Assembly: GCA_027924585.1 (NCBI GenBank)
Contig: BSBM01000361.1
Location: 62,649,501-62,713,500 of the forward strand
Reading direction: 5' to 3'
Length of the DNA stretch: 64,000 bases
Source of the DNA: Larix kaempferi
Taxonomy: Eukaryota > Streptophyta > Pinopsida > Pinales > Pinaceae
A model generated the notes under the pieces. The model did no database searches. It saw nothing but the letters and a program-made list of their open reading frames with translations, and was not told the DNA's origin. Shown one piece after another: positions 21,957 through 33,351 of this stretch. How positions within the stretch are numbered: position 1 is the first letter of the stretch; every line of letters begins with the position of its first letter. The position numbers were made by a program, and so were the translations under genes.

Positions 21957-23070
21957 TGTTGGAATTCTTAATGATACAGAGAGGGGGGGTGAATCAGTAT
22001 CATGCAAATATTAAGCAAGATTTCACTTTAAAAACATACACCAATTTCTATTTAAAAATACATCAATAAGAGCCAACTGTGTGCATAATATTTGAAGAAA
22101 CTTTTATATATATGTATGAAAATGAAATTACATATAAAGGTGGGAGACACCGATCTCGAATGATGTGAGCACCAACTCACTTAGACACCAATCTAATTGG
22201 GACACCAATCCCACATGAAAGCACCAACTCGCAAACTACATGCTCCAACCTATGAGGACACCAATCCTCCGTGCAGGCACCAACTTGTAGATGCAAGCTT
22301 CAACCTGTGAGGACACCAATCCTCCATGCAAGCACCAACTTGTAGATGCAGGATTCAACCTATGAGGACACCAATCCTCCGTGCAAGCACCAAATTGTTG
22401 TGTTCAGGCACCAACCTAAGAGGAGACTACAATCTCCTTTCCTTGCCCCATCCTACCAACCTAAGAGGAGACTACAATCTCCTTTCCTTGCCCCATCCTA
22501 CCACCCTAAGAGATAGATATTGATGTACTTCTGTCACAGTGACTTTAGATTTGCGCGCACTACGTTCTATGCTTTGCTTTACTTCCTGTTGCATGCATTT
22601 TGATGTGCTTTGCTTCAAATATGCTTACTACTCTCTTACTATGTATTCTGCTACTGTTATGATCTTGCACACTTCTTAGGTTTGCATATTGCTACATTTT
22701 TTCAGTCTACTTTGATCATTCTCCATGCAATCAGATTTGTGCATTTATTGCGCACTCAGATGTGGCACTTATCATGACCAATCCTTACTTGTTAAACCCT
22801 AGAAATCCATCTTCTACTTGAAATCAATGCATTTACTCAGAGCTCCATAATTACTTGGATGGATATTTGAATATATTGATCACTCCCTTTATTTATACAA
22901 GTATTGAGTCACTTATTAGGCCAACAAAATATTGTATAGTAAGTCCAACTCATCACGTTGATTGTACTCCTCCTTGTTTTATGGCATAGTGTCCTTAACT
23001 TGATGGCGGAAGTCCCACTTAACCGACTTAATGTACCACTTGATTTGACATCAATGACAACTTTTCAACA
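21957..23070 (-). repeat. LTR-B 3' LTR (1114 bp)
   Basis: TG...CA ends (TGTTGG...CAACA). Contains a tandem series near 22150-22410 of roughly 55-bp units (GAGGACACCAATCCTCC...GCACCAACTTG) and a clean 45-bp duplication (22411-22455 and 22456-22500, AGGAGACTACAATCTCCTTT). The other LTR has fewer copies of the first unit and one copy of the second, explaining most of the 133-bp length difference. Confidence 0.85.
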
Positions 23071-23086
23071 ATATCCCCCTTTGGCA
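23071..23086 (-). promoter_or_regulatory. LTR-B polypurine tract
   Basis: On the minus strand GCCAAAGGGGGATAT immediately precedes the 3' LTR start. Confidence 0.7.
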
Positions 23087-23099
23087 TTGATGTCAACAC

Positions 23100-26000
23100 C
23101 AAGCAAAAAATAAGCTCTCCCTAAATGTGAGCTATGAATCAAAATTGAACTCTCTTTGTCAAAATTTAGGTTCTTTGTTATCATATCTTTTTCTGCAACT
23201 CTCTCTCCCCATTTGACATCAATGGCAAGGGGATCTGCACTTTTGGTGACAAATTTTTTGGAAACTTATACTTTCCCAACATATGCAATTTTCTTCCCCT
23301 AGATTTGTGCTTCACTCCAGCTTCCATCCTGTGCAGTATCCATTTTCACATTGTTTTAGAAAATATCATAGAATGATATTTCTTGTTTTCTCTTATGGCT
23401 GTAACATTGTTGTGAAATTTTATAGATCTTCCTGTGCTGTTGCAACTTTCTCCTTCATTTCTGCTTCTTTTCATAGTATTGCTTCCTTTGCATGCTCAAC
23501 AACAGACAATTTCAGAGTTTCTGTACAGTCATTGGTAGCTTCTCTAACTTCCCCTTGTATCTACGCAAACTGTTATGTGATCAGAAAGATTTCATCCTGT
23601 AGAGGTTCGAGCATGTTGTCTATCTTCTGACGTTCATTCTTGATCTTGCTTACTTCTTGCTGCTGTTTCCTGTATTCTCCCATTTTGTCCATTTTTTCCA
23701 CGACTGGTAATATGGCCAATTTATCGCACATCTTTTGTTTTGACTCTTGTGCAATTAGCAACTTCTAATCAAATTCCTTGAGTTGTTCATCTGTAACCAA
23801 TTGTAACCATAGCTGTGCACTTTCTTCATGTAACTTTTCACACTTCAGTTCCAAATTTCTAATATTGCAGATGATAATATTCATTCTTTCATATCTATGT
23901 TCTTGCTCAGCTCTGACCTCTGGAGGTGACCCTTGTTGCTGTTTTCTTGCAAGCTCCCAAGTTTAATGTGAAGGCCTTGAATAACTTCACCTTTCTTGGT
24001 TACCTTTTTTTCTAGAGGAGCATCCTTTTTTATCTATACATCTGGTAGCGTATCACATACCTCCTCAATCTCCTTTACAATTTGGAATTCTTATATTGTA
24101 TTTATTCTACCTCCTTTTTCAACTTGTCTGTCTTTTGTGCAGTTTCTTCCTTCTCCATTTGCATTTTTCGACATTCCTCCTGTAATATTTCCTTTTCACT
24201 GAAACTTTTATTCTGCTGAGACCACTTCATGTCATCCTCAGATTTCCTTCACAACTGATGTATGTAATGCATGAATCTCATCCATAAGTAACCACGACAC
24301 AATCATTTCTACTGGTCTTATTGAAAACGTTGATTCTTACATCTCTTGTGTGGGAAACACCAGTACTACAACCAGAATTTTGAAACCTTGTTGTGGTTCT
24401 GTTGTGTCCTTCATCTGTGCAGTTGTTTGTGCTTGTGCGATGACTGTGTGTGTTTCTGAGAGTGTCTGCGTGTTCCTTTGTTCTTCTTCTTTCTTGGCCT
24501 TTATTGACAACTCCTTTATTATTGAAAACTCTTCTTCAACTTTTATGAGGATCTCTTCTTGTTTTGTCGTGAGATCTTCCATTTCCTCCTTTGTTGCTAC
24601 CTTCTCCATAATCTCTTATGTGACATTCTTGACCTCCATGCCAATTTGATCAATGTCATCTTTTGTCAAGACCTGAGTGAAACTAGGCTTGGATGATTTC
24701 CTCTTCTTTCTCGATGACTCCTCCACTTGTTCCTTTCCATCCTTTTCTTTGTTTGCGCGGTCTGCTCTGTGGCTTCAGGAAATATTTCCACACTTCCCTT
24801 TTCTATAGATTTATCCTATGGTGAAGTGTTCTGTTGTACAATATTCTCCTGTTGCACGACTTATTCTTCTTTGGTCAAAGGAATTCTCCTTGCCAGATCC
24901 CAATAATTTATGATTTGCGCAATTTCCTCCTCAGAGCAACAAAACATAGTGGGTAACAACTGTCTTTGGGCATCCCTTTTGACTTGTACATAGATAGGAT
25001 GCATCCCCACTTTGAAACTTGCAATTTATTTGTATATATCAATTATTCGTGGGTGTATGTGCGGTGTCTCATTTATGATCAGTCTAATTTATTCATTATA
25101 TAGAAATAAATTAATGTTGTTTTCTACCTGTATGTGCTGGATTTTAGTAAACTAAAAATTTGTGTACCTTGTAGCCAAGAAAGGTTTCTTGTTTCTATTC
25201 AAGAATTGACTTTCATCTGGTTCTTTCTATCCTACTAGCGCAAGACATATTAACAACCATGTATAGTGACAAGGTGTACATTTTTCTTACGTTTCTTGGC
25301 AGTCAGCTAAAAACTCATTTTGTAGAAACGTTGACTAGTTGAATTGGACCCCCTCCATGCATTGTGTTGCGGACGTGATGATTGCTATTGAGACTTCGTC
25401 TTGCCAACTCTTCTGCAAAAACTTGCATGCTAGAATCTGTGTTTCAAATCTCATAGCTTTGTTATTTATGTGTGCAACAGAAAAGCCTCTGCTTGCTCTT
25501 TGGGTTCCATACTTTTCTATTACCTTATTTGGAAGGGCCTTTTCTTGCTACCTGTCCAGAAGAATACTCACATCTTCTCCCCTAGTAGGGAGTCCAATGA
25601 TTAGTTCTATCAATTGGGTATCAATGGATATAGGCATGCTCATCCACAAAAATCTTCCATGTATCCGTGACAGTAGCATCTTTGTGCACATTTTTACTTG
25701 TGGGATATTTCCAAAATGTGGAATATCCATTAGATTCAGAACCCCTGATTTCTGCAACCCATATGCCCATGTTTGAAGTTCCATTATAACTGGTGCATTA
25801 GGGTCTAGTCCTCTTCTTTTATTCAACTAGTTGTTGTTGATCAACTCAAGAAACTTTTCTTCATCGGTTATATCATAATCGTCAAAGTAAAATTTGTACA
25901 GTTGACCAAGTATATTTTCTTCAAAGATCACTCTCTCTGGTATCTTTTGTGATGGTACACTTGTATCCTCTATGGTAGGTAGATTAACCGATTCTGCAAT

Positions 26001-26140
26001 ATGTTTTCTTGGCGGAATGTAGTTGCAAGGGAACTTTACCTGCTTTGATGATGACGGTTCTGGTGTTTGCGTTGTTCCTTCATGCAAACCCACTAATAGA
26101 TTCTTTGTTATACACTGTCTCTCAAGTGCCATCACTCTCC
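23100..26140 (-). pseudogene. LTR-B second protein, unknown family, decayed
   Basis: Reading leftward from ATG 26135, an open stretch to 25827 (MALERQCITKNLLV... ending FLELINNN) continues in frame after a TAG (25826-25548: GLDPNAPVIMELQTWAYGL, IELIIGLPTRGEDVSILLDR). Further decayed segments follow (near 25540-25340 and 25080-24870, with PHIHPRIIDIYKQIA and EEEIAQIINYWDLARRIP). The distal part is Lys/Glu/Gln-rich with coiled-coil character (24609-24337, 23761-23573). It has no RT, integrase or protease motif. I do not recognise the family; a plant-mobile-domain-like or captured host protein is speculative. It is the largest coding remnant in the element. Confidence 0.5.
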
Positions 26141-26749
26141 TTCAGCTCTAACCTTACTATCTACTGTTTACTTTGTAACTGATATTTTAAGTAGGAACTA
26201 GTGACTCTCTTTATAAGTTGTCAAAGGCTTGCATTAGAATCTTTGTATTCTCATGTTTCCTTTATTACCTTTCGTATTACTTGGACTCACCTTGATTTGG
26301 TCCAAATACATTTAACCATCCTTTGTTGTCGGTTATTAATGACATTGCGTCTTAGTCTTGTCACTACTTTACCTGTCATTAATTCTCATGGTTTGTCGCA
26401 GCCCCCTTTTGCACACTACCTTCTTTTTGCAACAAGTCATGTTGTCTACGTTTTACTCTTATATTGAAGTATAGGAAGTAAAAAGAGTTTTGCCTCCCAA
26501 ATCCTTCATCGTAATTTCTCGTTTTAATGCAGAAGACTCAGTTTGATTTTCAACTGTCCTTTCATTTTATGTGAATAGAATCAGTCCATTAATTTCCCCT
26601 TTTTTATATATTGACTTCCTTTTCCAAACATTTCTACATTTTTCTCTTTCTTGATTTGCAAAAAAATTCTTCTATGAGTAGCATATAGAATTGGCTGAGA
26701 TTCTCCTTTAATGTTTTTTTCTTGTTTTTTCTTCCAAAATTTGTTCGAT

Positions 26750-28125
26750 TTCTGTGAATTTGTACAGTTCTGAGCTTTGTGAACTAAGATATTACATCTG
26801 TAACATACAACATTGTTGCATAACTTTGCAATATGTCAATAATTATTGCACTTCCAACATACAACAATTCCATTAAATATTTTGACTTTGTTGTTCATAA
26901 AATTACAATCCACTGCTTTATGCCCAAATATGTTGCACGAGAAATAACAATCAAGAAATTTTTTTTTGTACCTGAGTGAATGTTGTCTTCTTGGTTATAC
27001 AATAATTCTATATTTGATTTTTTCAGTCTTTGGTGGATTTTCCTTTCCTCCCATGCTGATGTCTTCCTTAGACTTTTCTTCAGATGATTTGAGGCCTTCC
27101 TCAAAAGTATCTTGATTTTTTCCAAACCCAAAACCAATCTTGTCATGTGATGATCTTTGATAGCTAAGGATGTGTTATAAGATCACGACGCCCTTTTCAA
27201 ACTTTGATTTTGTTTCCAACCAAGCGACTGTCTTATTTTGTTCTTGCTTTAGCAAAATAATATCAAGCATTTTCTTTTTGCAGGTTTCATTCTTCTCACA
27301 AAGTTGTTTTGTTCAATATTATTTGGCCTTCTTGGCCTCATCTACTTGATTTTTCAAGCCATTAATTTTCCCTTCAGCCTCAAGTAGCTGATCCTTTTGT
27401 TCATTTATGATCTGTGTCACTTGCTTGTTAAAGCTCCGAGTTTCCTCTTGGGACTCTTGCAACCTTATTTTCAGAGAGAGATTTTCTTTTCTCAGGGAAA
27501 CAATGAACACTTCTTGTTCTTGACATACTGTCTCCTTCTTACTTAATTGATTTACTAGGAAATCCTTAGTAGTCTTTACTTCCTCCATTTGATCCTTTTC
27601 TTCATGTTGTATCAATTGTTCCTTTAACCCTTCATTTTCTTTTCTTATTTTTCTTAACTCATTTAAGTAACTTATTAGTTCACTCTTCCTGCCATCTTCT
27701 CCAATTTCCTCATCTTTAGACTCAAGGGCTCTTTCCTTGATGGATGTGTTGCTCTCATCCTCTTCTTCTGTTTATTTACTTTCTACAATCACTTTCTTAG
27801 TCTTGTGGATATTTTTTAGCTTGTCCCAAAGCTCTTTGGATGGGACAAATTTTCCAACTTTATCTTTCATAGAATCAACCAAACCTTCCATAATGGAATC
27901 CATTTCCAATTTGTTATTCATTTTCAACTTCCTTTTGGCAACAAATTTTGATGACCCTTTTGAAGGAATGTATTCTGCAAAAACTGTCTACCAAATATCA
28001 AGTCCACATGATTGCAAATAAGCTTCCATTCTTATGCTCCAAAGTAGATAGTTTTTTCTAGTGAATAGGGGTCTCTATCTGTGTTCAAGCCAAATTCCTC
28101 ACAAGCCATGTCTGCGTAGTGATCT
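26750..28125 (-). pseudogene. LTR-B gag-like protein with coiled coil and CCHC knuckles
   Basis: Starts near 28120 (MACEEFGL). After a frameshift near 28050 it reads WSIRMEAYLQSCGLDIW...AEYIP, the N-terminal signature of copia-type UBN2/DUF4219 gag proteins. Next comes a long coiled coil (27615-27319, strong Glu/Lys/Leu heptads), a Lys/Ser-rich linker (27146-26895), and two knuckle-like motifs in a row near 26860-26770 (CWKCNNY.HIAKLC and CYRCNILVHKAQNC). Gly is lost in both and a stop lies inside the first. It would form the virus-like particle core and bind RNA. Several stops; inactive. Confidence 0.68.
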
Positions 28126-28159
28126 TCCTTCCAATGGTTAAAATGTTTCCGAAGGACCC

Positions 28160-28171
28160 GCTCTGATACCA
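28160..28171 (-). promoter_or_regulatory. LTR-B primer-binding site (initiator tRNA-Met)
   Basis: Plus-strand GCTCTGATACCA equals TGGTATCAGAGC on the minus strand, two bases from the 5' LTR. Confidence 0.88.
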
Positions 28172-28173
28172 AT

Positions 28174-29154
28174 TGTTGGAATTCTTAATGAACATGAGAG
28201 GGGGGGTGAATCAGTATCATGCGTAGATTAAGCAATATTTCACTTTAAAAACATACACCAATTGCTATTTAAAAACACATCAATAAAAGCCAACTGTGTG
28301 CATAATATTTGAAGAAACTTATATATATATGTGTGTGCATGTGTGTGTGTAAATGAAATTACATAGAAATATGGGAGATACAAATCTAATTGGGACACCA
28401 ATCCCACATGCAATCACCAACTCACAGACTACATGATCCAACCTGTGAGGACACCAATCCTCCACGCAAGCACCAACTTGCAGATGGAGGATTCAACATG
28501 TGAGGACACGAATACTTTGCGTAAACACCAACTTGCCGTGTTCAGGAACCAACATGAGAGGAGATTGCAATCTCCTTTCCTTACCCCGTCCTACCACACA
28601 GAGATATAGATATTGCTATACTTCTGTCACACTGACTTCAAATATACACGCACTATGTTCTACGCTCTACTTTACTTCCTATTGCGTGCACTTTGACATG
28701 CTTTGCTTCAAGTATGCTTATAGATTCTCTTACTTTGTATTATGCTACCGTGCACTTCTTAGGTTTGCAAATTGATACAGTTTTGCAGTATGCTTTGATC
28801 ATTCTCTGCATAATCAAATCTGTGCATTTAATGCGCACTCAGATGTGCGCACTCAACACGAACCATCCTTACTTGTTAAACCTCATAAATTAATCTTTTA
28901 CTTTAAATCAACGCATTTACTCATACCTCAATACTTACTTGAATGGATACTTAAATAGATTGATCACACCCTTTATTTATACGAGTATTGAGTCACTTAT
29001 TAGGCCAAAAAAATATTGTATATTAAAGCTAGATCATCATGTTGACTATACTCCTCCTTGTTTTATGGCATAGTGGCATTAACATGATGGCGGAAGTCCC
29101 ACTTAGCCGACTTAACATCCCACTTGCTTTGACATCAATGACAACTTTTTAATA
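28174..29154 (-). repeat. LTR-B 5' LTR (981 bp)
   Basis: Starts TGTTGGAATTCTTAATGAAC; its end reads TTTTTAATA where the other LTR has TTTTCAACA, so the terminal CA is mutated. Includes an AT/GT microsatellite near 28318-28352. The tandem region is shorter than in the 3' LTR. Confidence 0.85.
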
Positions 29155-29155
29155 G

Positions 29156-29632
29156 ATGGGAAAATCAAGGTGGTGAACGAGTCTGTCAAGCAATTCTTCA
29201 AATGTACATAGGATATCAACATGGGAAATGGGTTAGGTTGTTACTTATTGAAGAATATTGGTATAATACCTACCATTCTTCTACAAAAAAGATCACCCCC
29301 TTCGAGTTATTATATGGATTTGAGATCCCATCATCAAAGGATGGGATCATTCAAATTGTTAGAGTCTCTATTGCAACTAACCCTCTAAAGGAGATATAAA
29401 AAATTATTTACCTCCTGAAGGCTAGCTTGTACATGGCTATAAATTGTACAAAGCGATAAGTTGATCAACACTGCTCATAACTAAATATAATTTGCATATG
29501 GCTATATGATATTTATTCTATTGCGACCATTCCAGCATGCCACTTTATTACAAGAATAAGCTCTAGCCTTAGTTTAAGGGGCCATGGGTGTATGTGAATA
29601 TTGGAGAGGTAGCATATGCACTCAACATTCTC
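29156..29632 (+). repeat. Direct duplication flanking LTR-B, right copy
   Basis: Begins one base after the LTR terminus and matches 21374-21956 without the 94-bp insertion. The Gypsy-1 reading continues seamlessly from its end at 29633. Confidence 0.88.
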
Positions 29633-29765
29633 AACAAAGGGAGACCTCACTATATCTTCCATGTATACTACTTAAAGTAGAAGCTTGGTAATGAAGTGGT
29701 AACTCATACAAAGATTTTTCTCATAGATGAAGCAGGTAAACTTACAACGAAACTTGAAATTATTG
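29633..29765 (+). pseudogene. Gypsy-1 polyprotein C-terminal end
   Basis: Continuation of Gypsy-1 beyond LTR-B. A decayed frame resembles the region after integrase (HYIFHVYYLK, then KLGNEVV and IDEAGKLTTKLE), where gypsy proteins usually carry FHVS.LKK followed by a linker. It ends at stops near 29765. No chromodomain was recognised. Confidence 0.55.
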
Positions 29766-31560
29766 TTATAACATTTTTTGGTTCTCCTAACCAATAATGA
29801 CTTGATGGCCATGGTATTGACACTTGCAATATTTTGATCCCATAGAAAAATCCTTTAAAAAATTCATTTTGCAATGTAAACACACTTTTTTTATTAAAAA
29901 AAGGGATCGTACATATTTTTTATTCACAAAGGAAACATGCATATGTACGTGCTTTCTCCTCATGCAAGATGTGTTTGCATTCTTAAAAGGGGAAAAAATA
30001 TAAATGTGCAATCCCGAGATAAAGGTATGGGCCCTGTACACATTTACAAGACCTAACATCCTTCCCCAATTATTTAAGCTACTTTTGATTGGTATTAAGA
30101 AGAGTCATTGGTTTGGGAACACGAGGAGAGACTAAAGGAGCACTTTAATCCTAGATAGATTTAGAGAAATTTGTGAGGATTTTTATCATCAAGTGCCTTA
30201 GGAACCCTAATTCTCGAGTTTGTGATCAATTTGTAGAGAATCAAGAGTTGTCTCTTCCAAGAGCATCCCATTCCATAATAGAAATATATTACACAACATA
30301 TTTCTAGGTGATAAGTGGTCTAGGACAGATGAACCCATAACCAAGTGAGAAATGTGTTGGCAACAACACAATTAGATAATCACATTATTGTTGTTTTTCA
30401 TTGATAAATATGAAGATATTTTTCTTCACCCCCCACCCAATATACAGGTCAATATTGAATCGTCTTGCACTTGAATGTTTGTTTGGGATAGGAACCATCT
30501 CTCTAACTAGGTGATTGAGAAAAGTTATAACTAATTTTAATTTCTTTATATATTTGTTGTTATAACCATAAACTCTTTCAGAAGTTTGTGTGTTCTTTAT
30601 GGTGGGTTATCAAAAGATCAATTAGATTAGTGAAGATTTGGATTGGATCAACATAAAACTTAGAACTCTTGTAGGACAATCGACTGGCTACAAGTTTTTT
30701 CCTCCCTCATTATTTTAGGTAGTTATATAACTTTCCAATCTCGGGAAATATATTGATGTCTTCTTTATGTTCTATCAGTAATGAACTGTAATCCACTATG
30801 GCTTATTCCCGTTAACATAAATGATGAATCCATTGGGGAAAACTCTAAGTTTTTCTTCTTTAGGGTTCTTTTTATTTGTTTCTAGCCTCAAGGTACTAAT
30901 TCATTAATCATCCTTGTTAATTATTTGAGTATATTATTGTAGGATTACATTTCAGTGCCTTTGAATTTTCTTTCTATGCAATTTTAGTATTTTATAGGTT
31001 GTGTATGTGACTATGTTTGGGAATAATAGTGTGTGTATGTAGCTTTCACTTAAGAAAAGTGCATATATATGTGCCTTCCTTAAGGGCAAAGCATGTGCAA
31101 TGTTACTTTACTTCTAGAGAGAAGCATATGCTTCCTAAACTATGAAGGTTTGCAATCACTTTGGATTTGTGGTTTTTCAAAGTGGTCCATTGGCCTAAAT
31201 GAAAGCCTTGTATCTCTCAGTTTCAAGGAACTAACTCATAATTAGTGTTTAAAATTTACTTTTCGGTCTTAAAAGAGAAAGAAAAAGAAAAAATCTTTGT
31301 TTTTCATTTCACAGGTGCATTTTGTTTTTACAAAAATAGTTACATTTATATTAAAAGGGGATGTGAAAAACCCAAACAACCATAAGATATAATAATTTCC
31401 AAAATTAAAAAAAAAATCTATACTGAGTTAAGATAACATATAATGATATTCATCAAGACACATAAAGAAAACATGGCATGATGGATTCCTATGGAATCTA
31501 AATTTTTGTCTCCTTACATACTAGCCAAGTAACCAAATACAAGTGAAAACCATAAGCAAA
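29766..31560. other. Unclassified A/T-rich stretch, probably degraded Gypsy-1 3' flank
   Basis: About 1.8 kb without a credible gene; the longest open frame (minus 30059-29787) has no recognisable motif. No LTR end pair or tandem array was found. Position suggests Gypsy-1 3' LTR and flank, but no sequence supports this. Confidence 0.35.
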
Positions 31561-31930
31561 AGATAATTTTAACCAAATCTATAATCTCTTAGAGTTATCG
31601 CCATCGAAAATAGCATATCAAGGAACCATGCCAGGGCTTGGGCCATTTCTGCTCCGACATTATCATCCATAAACATATCACCCAAAAATGGAAATATCCC
31701 ACCATTGCTAATGATCTTGAGTAAATGACCCATAAAGAACAACATGTTGGATACTGCAAGCTAAGAGTGAGGTACAATAAGGCATGGGGGAAAGTAAAGG
31801 CTCCCTTGCATGAAGTGAATAAGTGAAATGACTTCCATGTAGTTGGAAATCCAAATAAAGACATGTGTTGAACTGTCCTCGAATACCCTATTTGGACATG
31901 ATAGAATGAATTAAGGCCTTAACCATGATT
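31561..31930 (-). pseudogene. Degraded coding-like fragment, ARM-repeat-like pattern, or LINE-5 tail
   Basis: In one minus-strand frame (about 31780-31570) the translation reads SNMLFFMGHLLKIISNGG, then FLGDMFMDDNVGAEMAQALA and FLDMLF. The GG..PFL...MDDN..A...AQALA spacing recalls one armadillo repeat. A frameshift separates it from an upstream open stretch. It lies just beyond the LINE-4 insertion, where the 3' tail of LINE-5 would be, so it could be a LINE tail, a transduced fragment or an old host exon. Weak support. Confidence 0.3.
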
Positions 31931-31945
31931 AAGATAATAAAATCA
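31931..31945. repeat. LINE-4 target-site duplication (left copy)
   Basis: AAGATAATAAAATCA recurs at 38566-38580 directly after the A-rich end of LINE-4. A perfect 15-bp TSD defines a complete insertion. Confidence 0.93.
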
Positions 31946-32040
31946 GGGGAATAGACTGGGCGAGTTTGTCCGTTGAAGAGAGAAGAGGGCGGGAGGAGAA
32001 ATTGCGGCTAGGGTTCCTGCAAGAAGGTAGAGATTTCGGC

Positions 32041-33351
32041 ATGGATCCGCCCCCGGATCCGGGACGGGAGGCTCCGGATGAAGCTCGGCTCCTCATTTCG
32101 GACCGCTTCAAATCGTTGGTTGCTTCACAACCAGCGAATCCAAAAATGTCTGCCACGAAAGACTCCAAATTTGTTAAAAAAACTGAAGTCCCAGAAGTAA
32201 AGCGGTCATCAACTGCCTCAAAATGCAAGGCCGTGGCTTTAGCAGATAAGGGATTAGTCGGTCATTTTATAGGTCTATGGTCGTCGCCACGCTCAATAGA
32301 AATATGGCTCAACAAAAACTGGCGACCCTTAATCCAAGGGGAAGTACAGCAATTTTTTTGCGGCAAAGGGTTTTTTGCTTTTTACTTCGAAAAGAAGGAG
32401 GACCGAGACCTAATCTTCAGGAATGGCCCCTACTTCATGGGGCCAAGAGGAATGTATCTCAACAAATGGGACCTCTCCTTCGACCCGGAGAAAGACATTC
32501 CATCAGCAATTCCAGTCTGGGTTAAGCTGCCTCATCTCCCCCTTCATTGCTGGAATGACGAAGATCTCCGAGCCATTGGGAACTCATTGGGGAAATATAT
32601 TGACAAATCTGAGCCAAAATCCCCAATGTTTTCATGTGCAAGAATATGTGTGGAAGTAGATCTGGAAAGGGGGTTACCAGAAGCGATAGACTTATCAATG
32701 GACGGATGGAGCCATAGACAAATAGTTGACTACGAGCAAATACCTTTCAAATGCAAGGCGTGCCATGAATATGGTCACTTTGCCAGGCTATGCCCAAAAA
32801 AGAAAACTCCAGAAGACGAGGAAACCCAAGGAGGGGAATGGAATGAAGTCACAAGGAAAAAAGGGAGCAAAACCAATGCACATGCAGCCTCCAAAACCCC
32901 AGTGAAAAGCACAGAAAATGCAAACAAATTTCAAGTGTTGACAACAGAAGAAGATGGGGAGGAGCAGGAGAAAGAGAAGCAAATAGAGGAGGAGCAAGAA
33001 GATGAAGAACAGGCTAAACCCAGAAAGGAGGGCACTTGCATACCCGCGCCCCAACTCTCAGCTGTAGAAATAGATTCTTCATTAAACTCAGGAGGATCAG
33101 TAACACGAGCAAAAGCAAAACTTTTTCAGGAAGAAACTTCAGATAGCAAAGATGAGGAGCAGGAGCCTACGGTAAAAAGAGGAAGAAGATTCAATAAAGT
33201 AATAAGAGAACAGGAAGCAGCTCGAGAAAAGACTGCGGGTAAGCAAACCATCCTGGACCAGCATGTAAGAATAATCTTTAACGGGAAACAACAGCAAGGA
33301 GCCCAGGAGGAAAGAAAGGACAGAGCAGGTCCTCAACCATCAAAGAAATAA
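32041..33351 (+). CDS. LINE-4 ORF1: DUF4283 and CCHC zinc-knuckle RNA-binding protein
   Basis: An intact 436-residue frame; ATG 32041 (MDPPPDPG) is the first in frame, and the upstream open codons have only TTG. ORF1 proteins coat LINE RNA and accompany it to the nucleus. Residues about 65-155 form a DUF4283-like domain (GHFIGLWSSP, GKGFFAFYF, WVKLPHLPLHCW). A canonical CCHC knuckle, CKACHEYGHFARLC, lies at about residues 239-252. The C-terminal third is low-complexity, with long Glu/Lys/Gln runs and coiled-coil potential, ending in a basic tail. TAA 33349-33351 shares its last A with the ORF2 ATG. No stops; it could still be translated if transcribed. Confidence 0.9.
   Translation: MDPPPDPGREAPDEARLLISDRFKSLVASQPANPKMSATKDSKFVKKTEVPEVKRSSTASKCKAVALADKGLVGHFIGLWSSPRSIEIWLNKNWRPLIQGEVQQFFCGKGFFAFYFEKKEDRDLIFRNGPYFMGPRGMYLNKWDLSFDPEKDIPSAIPVWVKLPHLPLHCWNDEDLRAIGNSLGKYIDKSEPKSPMFSCARICVEVDLERGLPEAIDLSMDGWSHRQIVDYEQIPFKCKACHEYGHFARLCPKKKTPEDEETQGGEWNEVTRKKGSKTNAHAASKTPVKSTENANKFQVLTTEEDGEEQEKEKQIEEEQEDEEQAKPRKEGTCIPAPQLSAVEIDSSLNSGGSVTRAKAKLFQEETSDSKDEEQEPTVKRGRRFNKVIREQEAAREKTAGKQTILDQHVRIIFNGKQQQGAQEERKDRAGPQPSKK

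Larger units (their letters stand above)
21957..29154 (-). mobile_element. LTR-B: minus-strand LTR retrotransposon with gag but no pol
   Basis: LTRs at 21957-23070 and 28174-29154 share their start (TGTTGGAATTCTTAATGA) and end (GACATCAATGACAACTTTT). A reversed initiator tRNA-Met site (GCTCTGATACCA, 28160-28171) abuts the right LTR and a reversed polypurine tract (23071-23086) abuts the left one. The 5.1-kb interior holds a gag-like remnant with knuckles and a second unknown protein; RT, RNase H, integrase and protease were not seen. It is inserted in Gypsy-1 with a roughly 477-bp flank duplication instead of a 5-bp TSD. Confidence 0.85.

Noticed and set aside
30400-31000. Host gene between Gypsy-1 and LINE-4
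   Set aside because: Only short frames in A/T-rich DNA, no splice-bounded exons or domain detected by eye.
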